The position numbers were made by a program, and so were the translations under genes. Below the pieces are notes generated by a model, which was not told the DNA's origin, searched no databases, and saw only the letters and a program-made list of their open reading frames with translations. A stretch of DNA of 64,000 nt from Gigaspora rosea (Eukaryota; Glomeromycota; Glomeromycetes; Diversisporales; Gigasporaceae), in contig QKWP01000135.1 of NCBI GenBank assembly GCA_003550325.1, positions 3,417 to 67,416 on the forward strand, in the 5' to 3' direction. How positions within the stretch are numbered: position 1 is the first letter of the stretch; every line of letters begins with the position of its first letter. Positions 56,252 to 64,000 of this stretch are shown here, piece after piece.

Positions 56252-57597
56252 GTGAGTATGAACTTTTATTAATCAAAGAAATTAAAACTAAAGACAAGTT
56301 CACAAATCATGATCATAAATACTTATTTCTCATTATCTGTTACGTAATGCCCTTCAAATCATTTCATTCGCATTAATTTTAGTCTGTGAGTATGAAGAAC
56401 ATTTATTAATCATACTGTCGTAGGAATTAAAAATAGCAAAACAAGTTCACAAATCATGATCATAAATACTTATTTCCCATTACCTGTTACGTAATGCCCT
56501 TCAAATCATTTCATTCGCGTTAATTTAGTCTGTGAGTATAAAGAACATTTATTAATCATACTGTCGTAGGAATTAAAAACAGCAAAACAAGTTCACAAAT
56601 CATGATCATAAATACTTATTTCCCATTACCTGTTACGTAATGCCCTTCAAATCATTTCATTCGCATTAATCATTTCATTCAGCGCGTGAGTATAAAGAAC
56701 ATTTATTAATCATACTGTCGTAGGAATTAAAAACAGCAAAACAAGTTCACAAATCATGATCATAAATACTTATTTCCCATTACCTGTTACGTAATGCCCT
56801 TCAAATCATTTCATTCGCATTAATCATTTCATTCAGCGCGTGAGTATAAAGAACATTTATTAATCATACTGTCGTAGGAATTAAAAACAGCAAAACAAGT
56901 TCACAAATCATGATCATAAATACTTATTTCCCATTACCTGTTACGTAATGCCCTTCAAATCATTTCATTCGCATTAATCATTTCATTCAGCGCGTGAGTA
57001 TAAAGAACATTTATTAATCATACTGTCGTAGGAATTAAAAACAGCAAAACAAGTTCACAAATCATGATCATAAATACTTATTTCCCATTACCTGTTACGT
57101 AATGCCCTTCAAATCATTTCATTCGCATTAATCATTTCATTCAGCGCGTGAGTATAAAGAACATTTATTAATCATACTGTCGTAGGAATTAAAAACAGCA
57201 AAACAAGTTCACAAATCATGATCATAAATACTTATTTCCCATTACCTGTTACGTAATGCCCTTCAAATCATTTCATTCGCATTAATCATTTCATTCAGCG
57301 GGTGAGTATAAAGAACATTTATTAATCATACTGTCGTAGGAATTAAAAACAGCAAAACAAGTTCACAAATCATGATCATAAATACTTATTTCCCATTACC
57401 TGTTACGTAATGCCCTTCAAATCATTTCATTCGCATTAATCATTTCATTCAGCGGGTGAGTATAAAGAACATTTATTAATCATACTGTCGTAGGAATTAA
57501 AAACAGCAAAACAAGTTCACAAATCATGATCATAAATACTTATTTCCCATTACCTGTTACGTAATATTTTTCAATTCATCCATTCGCATTAATTTAG
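56252..57597. repeat. Satellite array, 154-base unit, about nine copies
   Basis: Units start CGTGAGTATAAAGAACATTT and contain TTAATCATACTGTCGTAGGA, AAACAAGTTCACAAATCATG, ATCATAAATACTTATTTCCC and ATTACCTGTTACGTAATGCC. Starts fall near 56252, 56384, 56530, 56684, 56838, 56992, 57146, 57300 and 57454. The first three are shorter and diverged; the last six or so are 154 bases and almost identical, differing by GCGCG/GCGGG at the joint. The last unit decays near 57570. Confidence 0.95.
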
Positions 57598-57649
57598 TCG
57601 GTATGTATAAAGTTATTTACATTTGATATAAAGTTTAAAATATTGTATA

Positions 57650-58901
57650 GTAGATATGAATAACTTTTATGATCGTTATATAGTGAATCTAAATATGGAA
57701 AATGTACAAATTGTAATAAATACAACACGAATGAAGCATGGCGCCTATCGTGCGATCCTGACATAACAACAAAATGGACAAGTGGAAATAAGGATAATGA
57801 TGATTGTATGAAATCGTTTCAACTTAGAACCTTTGCGTAGATCGAATGGATTCCATTTGATCAATTGTCTAATATCAAAGAAGTTGGCAAAGGTGGATTT
57901 GGTTCTGTATTCAAAGCAACTTGGATGGATGGATGGCATACGGAAATTTGATGGCAATGAATTTAATTATGTAAGAGCACGTGAATCATTGACCAGTTCT
58001 AAAGAAACCAATTTTTTAAAAGAGTAAGTTAATTTATTGCTTTTATGATTTATTTACTAATTTATTGAACTTATTCATTTTTTAAACTTTTAAGTTTAAA
58101 AGTCTTATGATATGTAAATTTAATCTTTGCAAACTCTCAATATATGGAATAACTCAAAATAAAGAAACAAAAGAATATTTTATGGTATTTCAATACGCTA
58201 ATAATGGGAGTCATAAATATTTAAGAAAAAACTTTGTTGAACTTAAATGGCAGACTAAATTGCAAATACTTAAAGATATTTTGAAGGATTTAAATAAAAT
58301 TCATGATTACACAGGATATATTCACGCAGACTTTCATAGTGGTAACATTTTGCAAGGCCAACACACCAATAAAAATATACAATCTTATATTGCAGATTTA
58401 GGATTTTCCAGAAAAAAAGACGAATGTGTTTCAGAAGGCGATATTTATGGCGTCATACCCTATGTTGCTCTTGAAGTTTTATCAGGAACGCAACAATTTA
58501 CACAAGCGGCAGATATTTATGGGTTTGGTATTATTATGGCAGAGATGTCAACTGGACAAAGACCGTTTGATGGTCATGAATTTGGTACAAAGCTTGCAGT
58601 TAAGATTTGCAATGGACTGCGACCGGCATTTTCCTAAATGCTAATTGAATTTGCTGAGAGATGCATGAATTCTGATCCAAAAAAACGGCCTAGTGCTACT
58701 GGTATTTATTATCAAATAGGATATTGGCTTCGAACGATAGCTAGTTCAGATGACAATGAAATTGAAAAGCAATTTTTAGGTGCAGATAAAGTTATTAAAT
58801 CATTGCCAATACCAAAGCATTCTGATGAAATGTACATTAGCAAAATTATTAGCACAAAATTAATTGTAAATGAAATTAAAGAAGGTATTTATTCAACATA
58901 A
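57650..58901 (+). pseudogene. TKL-type protein kinase gene, decayed
   Basis: The pieces form the kinase type abundant in AM fungi. A Cys-rich leader (YGKCTNCNKYNTNEAW) precedes IEWIPFDQLSNIKEVGKGGF, GSVF (glycine loop). An intron (GTAAGT...TTTAAG) follows ETNFLKE. Then come ITQNKETKEYFMVFQYANNG, IHADFHSGNIL (catalytic loop), IADLGFSR (DLG for DFG), GVIPYVALEVL (APE-like, with Leu where Pro is usual), and DIYGFGIIMAEMSTGQRPFD. Defects are TAG before IEWIPF, a frameshift within a GGATGGATGGATGG run after the glycine loop, no clear VAIK lysine, and a stop with frameshift near 58637. The C-terminal lobe (AERCMNSDPKKRPSATGIYY) then continues in a new frame to 58901. Confidence 0.85.
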
Positions 58902-58937
58902 GGTAATGTGGTCAGGGGGTATTGTGGCCAAGTGACA

Positions 58938-59053
58938 TATCTTGTGATCTAGTGATCAGAATTGGATAAATTTTATACCATTCGATTCGTCTCATCGAGA
59001 CGAATTGAATGGTATAAAATTCGCCCAATTCCGATCACTAGATCACAAGATAT
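58938..59053. repeat. 115-base palindrome
   Basis: TATCTTGTGATCTAGTGATC, AGAATTGG, TATACCATTCGATTCGTCTC is mirrored around ATC by GAGACGAATTGAATGGTATA, CCAATTCCGATCACTAGATC, ACAAGATA. A decayed version is at 35130-35205. Confidence 0.92.
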
Positions 59054-59129
59054 CATCATCATTTATGCAAAATATAAGTTTTTGCGCATATTTGAATTTA
59101 TTATTAAATATATATAGAATATTTAATAG

Positions 59130-59382
59130 TTAATAACTTATGATCCACTAGTCCGTTTTGGACGATTTTACCATCAAAATGACTGTCTCAGTGAGACGAT
59201 TCTAACAAGTATAAAATCGTCAAAATCCAATCATCGGGTCCTGAGATCGATATAGATTTATCTTATTTTATAAAATTATATTAGTAAATCTGCAAAATTT
59301 TTACATATTTACCTTTAACGATCTTGGGATCCCGTGATTGGTTTGTGCTTGTTAGAATCGTCTCACCGAGACGGTCATTTTG
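59130..59382. mobile_element. Foldback element, copy 7; right arm resumes at 62927-62960
   Basis: The left arm ACTTATGATCCACTAGTCCG, TTTTGGACGATTTTACCATC, GACTGTCTCAGTGAGACG pairs with TAGAATCGTCTCACCGAGAC, GGTCATTTTG. There the arm breaks and continues at 62927 as GTAGTAAAATCATCCAAAAC, GGACCAGTA. The break is the hAT insertion. Confidence 0.88.
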
Positions 59383-59808
59383 TGATGATAGTAGCTTACC
59401 AGAGACACAAAAAAACTTACCCATGTAAATCCAAATATTCTGGTATTTCCCATGTAAATACAAAGTTTGATCTGAGAAAAGACATTGAAAAGGTTGGATC
59501 TAAGGAGAAAAAGGTTGGATCTAAGGAGAGAAAACGTTAAAGAGGTCTTTTGTGTGAGTATGTTTTTTGTCTTTTTTGTGCAAATTATTATAATTTATTA
59601 AAATTTGTACTGATTCTGTAAGAGAAAAAACAATAGCAACAGCTCTTTATAAGAACATTAACTTTTGAATCTTGAATTTAATAAATTGGTTCCGGGTAAA
59701 AAAAACATTAGCAAAAACTCAAATTGGCTTTGAAGGTAGAAAATATTAGCAATGGCATTTTGCAAAAATACAATTTAGTAGTTATTAGTATTAATTTTTG
59801 GATAATAT

Positions 59809-60584
59809 AAAATGCACCTATGATGTTTTACACCATAGGTAAATTAGATTTACAAATTTGTGTAACAAAAACAAAAAATAAACTTTTACAGTGCACGACA
59901 CTTAAAGACTAAAATAATTTTAAAAGCTAATAGCTCTTGATATAGAAAAGATATCAAAAAAGAAAGCCACTATCTTGTAGTTTAGTTAATTTACTACAAC
60001 TTAGCAGCTTTGTTTTTTAAAAAATTATTATTTGTTTTTAAGTTATAACATTTTAAAGATGCTTAATTTTTATTTGATATGTAAAAAAATTGCCAAAAAT
60101 GGGACAAATTATGTGACTTGGTTTTCTATGATTGGTTAATTTTAAAAAATAAAATTTTAAAAAATTTTTAGCCAATCAGATTTTAGCAAATTAAAATATA
60201 AAAATCAAATTTTAGCCAATCAAAATATAGGAAATTAGCAAGATATCAAAATTTACTATAAAAATTTTCAAAATGTGACAAAATCACATGATTTTAGTCT
60301 TTAAGTGTTGTGCACTGTATAAAACAAAAAATAAATTTTTATTACCTTAGAGTTAGGGTTAGACCTAGGATAGGGCAAAGGGCATAGTTTATACCAAAAT
60401 TTAGCAAGGAATTTTTTTTATTAGAGCGCCAAAGGTGGTTTTATAAGCAAACTTTAGAGATATGAATGTTTTTATAAAAAATAAACAAAAAAACTGAAAT
60501 TTTATGTTACACTTGATCTTAAATTTTGATTGGCTATTCTAATAGTTTTGTGTAACATGGTGTAGAACACTATAGGTGCATTTT
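59809..60584. mobile_element. MITE (copy c) carrying a nested MITE
   Basis: AAAATGCACCTATGATGTTT, TACACCAT is inverted at the right as ATGGTGTAGAACACTATAGG, TGCATTTT. The core has GTTAGGGTTAGACC, CATAGTTTATACCAAAATTT, AGCAAGGAATTTTTTTTATT, AGAGCGCCAAAG. Without the nested 433 bases it is 343 bases, matching copy a (361). Confidence 0.9.
59887..60319. mobile_element. 433-base MITE nested in MITE c
   Basis: TACAGTGCACGACACTTAAA, GACTAAAAT is inverted as ATTTTAGTCTTTAAGTGTTG, TGCACTGTA (one mismatch). Flanked on both sides by AAAACAAAAAATAAACTTT (one mismatch), a direct repeat of about 19 bases. Confidence 0.9.
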
Positions 60585-60629
60585 AGTAGACCTGTTAATT
60601 TTTCATAATTATGGAACAGGCATAAATTG

Positions 60630-62416
60630 TTTCATCTTATTCACGAGCACAAGAATTTCTGAAGGATCTTTTTGTTGATAGCAATAAACTTTATTGCCAA
60701 TTTTGTAATATTAGTATTGGTGGAAAACAAATCTACTGTTACTATATATATAAATTCAAAAGCTTACCAGGATTCCTTCACTCTTATGTTACTGCTAATC
60801 ATAATAATCATCAACAATCTTTTCATACTTCATTGGTGGTGCCAATGAAAAAAAGCAAATAATTAATGATTTAGTAAAAGTCTGGATTGAAGCGGACATT
60901 CCATTTGAGAAGATAGATAAAGTGCAAGACTTTTTTAAGAAATATTATAAAGAGAGGATCCATTCCTATTGCAGATAGCATTCGAAAATATCATTTGATG
61001 ATGTATTTGAGCAACATTGTGAACAGCTTCAAAAAATGTTTGTGGCAAATCAATCTTAGTACAGTAATAATTGATGAAACTACTGACAAAAAAGCCCGTA
61101 GTGTAGTTAATATACTTTTTAGCTATTAGGATCAAACAAAGTTAATTTCAGTTAACTCTTACCTCAAATTAATAATGCTACAGTAGGTCAATTGGCTTTT
61201 CAAATTTTAGTCAAGTGGGAGATACCTTTTAATCATCCATATCTTATTGTATCAGACTCAGCTTATTTAAAAAAGTTTGTTTAAGAGGTTTTGTAGCCAG
61301 CAATGGTACAAGTTTGATACAATACATGTTGTGCACATATTATTCAATTAATAAGATCAGTGTTTTATAAATTTATTTATATTTAATATTTGTTATAGAT
61401 TTATAATATTAATTTTTAATTTATTAGTAAAGCTTGGACAAATATCTATTATTTTTACAGTGTGCACAAGTTATGATTTATGTTAAAGGAAGATAGTCTA
61501 GATATATAGATTATCTTCATCAGCATGGAATTAAGAACAATTCAGATAATGGTTTAAAATCCCAAAGTTCTTTGCAATTAACATTATGTTTTATGCCTTT
61601 ATTTAATATGACGTGATGGAATTTGTGGTTTAAAATAGTGATATATATTTACAATTATTTGAACTATATTCAGGCTTCTATCATAAAGAAAAGAAGCAAA
61701 ATTCAAACGAAACAATTTTCAGTTTTTAATAATAATAATGAAAATGTTTTAATGGAAATATACTTGGCTTTTATTTGTTACTATTCATGTTAGTTTATAT
61801 TGGATACAGAGTTTTTTCAAAAAGAAAAGAACACTATTTTTCTTTAATTAAAGCAAATTGAACAACTTGAAGCTTTTTTTATCAAAGGAATAACTACAAC
61901 AAATTTTGATAATGAAATTAATAATATTCTTTCAAAATATAATACCAAATTATCTACTTTTATACCAGTTTTTCAAGCTATATAATTTTGTATTTCAAAA
62001 ATTTTTTGCACATTTTTCTAATCATCCTTTTTATTCACTTTTTAAAGCAGTTCATATTTTTGATCTGCATTATTTGAAAATATTTTTAGCAAACTGTGAT
62101 ATTCAAAATATAGTTTTAATATTCCACAATTATTAAATCCTTTTATAGAACTTCTTTTTAAGAATGGTCTTTATATTGTAATTTAGACTTAAATGAAGTA
62201 GATTTTACAAATCTTTATAATTTTTGGGAAAAAATGGTAACTACTTTACCTCTTTTAAGTGAAATTGTATTTGATTATATATAGTTACCTATTTCTTCTA
62301 GTATAGTAGAAAATAGTTTTTTAGTTTATAATAATCTTTTTAATAATAAAAAACAAAATTTAAGTACAGAATCTTTTAAAAAGTTGAATATGATGTATTT
62401 CAATAATTTGAATTAA
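60630..62416 (+). pseudogene. hAT transposase pseudogene, full-length relic
   Basis: A BED-type zinc-finger region (LYCQFCNISIGGK... HNNHQQS) is followed by IADSIRKYHLMMYLSNIVN, STVIIDETTDKKARSVVN (catalytic DETTD block), NHPYLIVSDSAYLKKF and CCAHIIQLI. Far downstream come LFKAVHIFDLHYLKI, then the dimerisation domain: NFWEKMVTTLPLLSEIVFDY, stop, LPISSSIVENSFLVYNN, LSTESFKKLNMMYFNN. Stops (TAG, TAA) and frameshifts are scattered throughout. The family differs from the hAT gene at 1-643 (SVERSF-type rather than SVASEQMFS-type C-terminus). Confidence 0.82.
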
Positions 62417-62576
62417 TTTTTTTACAATAAATGCAATAAATTTATATTTTATTTTAGTAAAATTTTTATCAAAATTTATTCCAAATATTTACGATTATCA
62501 AAATAAATTTTTGTGAATAATAAAAACAATTTTTTTGTATCTCTGTAGCTTATTCACAAAAAATTTTCTGGTTATA

Positions 62577-62881
62577 TAACTTTTTGTAGCACAAACCAAT
62601 CAAATTAGATGTAATGTAAAAATACAAAAATCAAAACAATCAAAACAATTAAAAAAAATGAAAGAATTAAAGTAATAAACGAGTAATTAAAGTTTGGGTT
62701 AGATGTTTGGTTAAAGTGCTACTAATACCAAAATTTTGCAAATAATTTTTTTTGTTAATGCACAGTAGATGATTTTATAAACAAACTTCAGAGTTATTGG
62801 TGATTTTTTTATGAAAAATCATAAAAAGCATGATTTTTATATTATACCTGATCCAATTGGTTTATGCTACAAAAAGTTACA
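62577..62881. mobile_element. MITE (copy d) with long TIRs
   Basis: TAACTTTTTGTAGCACAAAC, CAATCAAATTAGATGTAATG is mirrored by CCTGATCCAATTGGTTTATG, CTACAAAAAGTTA; arms of about 45 bases. The core has GGGTTAGATGTTTGG, ACCAAAATTTTGCAAATAAT, TTTTTTTGTTAATGC, related to copies a-c. Confidence 0.82.
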
Positions 62882-63525
62882 TGATTCAAAAATTTTTTTG
62901 TGTATGAGCTATATAGGTTCATTTTGGTAGTAAAATCATCCAAAACGGACCAGTAAATCAAAAATTATTTGCTATCAAATAATTGGTCACAATACCCCCT
63001 ATCTACTCTAGAATTTAGTTTTTATATTATATTTGCATACTAATTATTTATATCTAAAACTATATATAATATAAAGATTTTTTACAATAATATATTCTTT
63101 ATTAAAATAATAAATATTCTACAAAAATCTATTTGCTTATTAAAAACTTTTATTAGTAGAAACTTTAATCTGACCACAATACCCATCTCCTTTATAAATT
63201 TGCTAAATTGATTTTTTAAAAATATTATTTAAGAGGTAGTCTGCTTCTAAAGGGGTAAAAAAATTGCAGATCTTATAATAAACAAAAACAGAAATTCATA
63301 TAATATTTATAGTACAGGAATTTAGCTTGCTTATATCTAAAGTATTTTTTTTTATTATGTAAACTTTCTTTTAGTTTTTAATAATAATTGTAAAACTAAT
63401 TTTTCTAATTCTAATAGCAGTTAAATCATTAAAATTAGTCAAATAAATCACAAGATATAGGTTTGTTTTGAGTTTTTGCTATAGGGTTTTTTCTTAAAAA
63501 TAGAATTATGTAAGATTCTATTTTT

Positions 63526-63821
63526 ATATAAGGGAGACCATTAAAGCCAGGTGCCTTTATATGTTTTTTTATTATTTAATTAAAATTAGAGTAAGGGTTA
63601 GTTAGGAGTTTGGGTTAGAATGTCTTATAGGTAAAATTGCCTTCCTGACATTTTTTATTAATGCTTCAAGACAGGTTTAGATACTCGTTTCTTGTATTTT
63701 TGGTATTTTTCACTTTTTTTTTGTTTTTGTCTTGTCGGGCTGATCCGTAACAATCAAAATTTACAATTTGATTGGCTGTCAGTCGTGTGATGGTACCTGG
63801 CTTTAACAGATCCCTATATAA
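63526..63821. mobile_element. MITE (copy h), sister of copy e
   Basis: TATATAAGGGAGACCATTAA, AGCCAGGTGCC is imperfectly inverted at the right as GGTACCTGGCTTTAACAGAT, CCCTATATA. The interior follows copy e almost base for base (GGGTTAGTTAGG, CTGACATTTTTTATTAATGC, GTCGGGCTGATCCGTAACAA, ATTTGATTGGCTG). An open frame on the minus strand is only its antisense. Confidence 0.85.
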
Positions 63822-64000
63822 GGCAATTAGTAAATCTCCGCCAATTTTTATTATAAAATTTATACCCTTCAACTGTAGACTAACTCTTAATTATTTAAAT
63901 TTATCTTAAGCTAATTCTACTCAAATTAAATTTGAAATTACAAAGTTTAAAAGTTTTAAAAATTATTTTGATATTACTATTAAAAGTTATCAATTAGTTA
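63822..64000. other. AT-rich end of window
   Basis: No gene or element recognised. Confidence 0.5.

Larger units (their letters stand above)
59383..62918 (+). mobile_element. 3.5-kb hAT element inserted in a foldback arm
   Basis: TCATTTTG ends the left foldback segment (59375-59382) and starts the resumed arm (62919-62926), an 8-base hAT duplication. Excising 59383-62926 restores the palindrome. The ends (TGATGATAGTAGCTTACC; rc right ACCTATATAGCTCATAC) show only a weak inverted match around TAGCT and ACACAAAAAAA. Inside are a hAT transposase pseudogene and two MITEs. Confidence 0.8.
58905..63195. mobile_element. Composite element B with GGTATTGTGGCCA ends, heavily interrupted
   Basis: The left end GTGGTCAGGGGGTATTGTGGCC and the right end ACTTTAATCTGACCACAATACCC are inverted. 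The order palindrome (58938), foldback (59130) and AT-rich flank (62990-63180, TTTTTATATTATATTTGCAT...) is the reverse complement of element A (33960-35240). The element begins four bases after the stop of the kinase pseudogene. Most of its length is the hAT insertion at 59383-62918. Confidence 0.68.

Noticed and set aside
56252..57597. CRISPR-like array
   Set aside because: Units are 154 bases without variable spacers, and the DNA is eukaryotic.

Overview
This window is AT-rich eukaryotic nuclear DNA, roughly three quarters A+T by eye. Short spliceosomal introns (GT...AG, about 60-90 bases) are visible in several genes. The gene content points to an arbuscular mycorrhizal fungus (Glomeromycota; Rhizophagus- or Gigaspora-like): fragments of Sel1-repeat, tyrosine-kinase-like (TKL) and SPRY genes, a decayed MULE-type transposase of a kind I recall as expanded in that group, and very many small DNA transposons. 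The assignment is by family content and style, not by a database match.

Only two genes look intact. One is a six-exon minus-strand nucleostemin-type circularly permuted GTPase (23592-25343), a housekeeping ribosome-biogenesis gene. The other is a single-exon plus-strand gene for a secreted type I membrane protein with a repetitive Pro/Ser/Thr stalk (28644-30119). A third coding segment, the 3' end of a hAT transposase, runs off the left edge (1-643). All other recognisable coding DNA is broken: a Tc1/mariner transposase (about 1.9-3.3 kb), a MULE-domain gene with an assembly gap (14.4-18.3 kb), an unrecognised minus-strand multi-exon gene (18.9-20.2 kb), tandem SPRY modules (42.4-43.6 kb), a Sel1-repeat gene (55.5-56.2 kb), a TKL kinase (57.7-58.9 kb) and a second hAT transposase (60.6-62.4 kb).

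The rest is layered repeats. Groups that can be delimited are: (1) long palindromic foldback elements, three in tandem at 4.6-7.7 kb and others at 16.9, 34.2, 45.8 and 59.1 kb; (2) non-autonomous hAT elements with perfect 8-base target duplications at 13.5, 26.2, 36.9, 38.7 and 47.0 kb; (3) a set of MITEs that share a TTAGGG-bearing core but have different terminal inverted repeats (3.8, 7.8, 54.0, 54.7, 55.0, 59.8, 62.6 and 63.5 kb); (4) a 633-base Mutator-type foldback with a perfect 9-base duplication (50.9 kb); (5) a 1.3-kb poly(A)-tailed retroposon with a tRNA-like Pol III head (35.5 kb); (6) a homogenised 154-base satellite lying between the Sel1 and kinase relics (56.25-57.6 kb). Nesting reaches four or five levels at 58.9-63.2 kb.

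The most interesting points are the MITE superfamily with a constant core and variable ends, the foldback family whose arms themselves contain palindromes, the long tRNA-headed retroposon, and repeated CGA-to-TGA type stops across the dead genes, which suggest deamination of methylated CpG.
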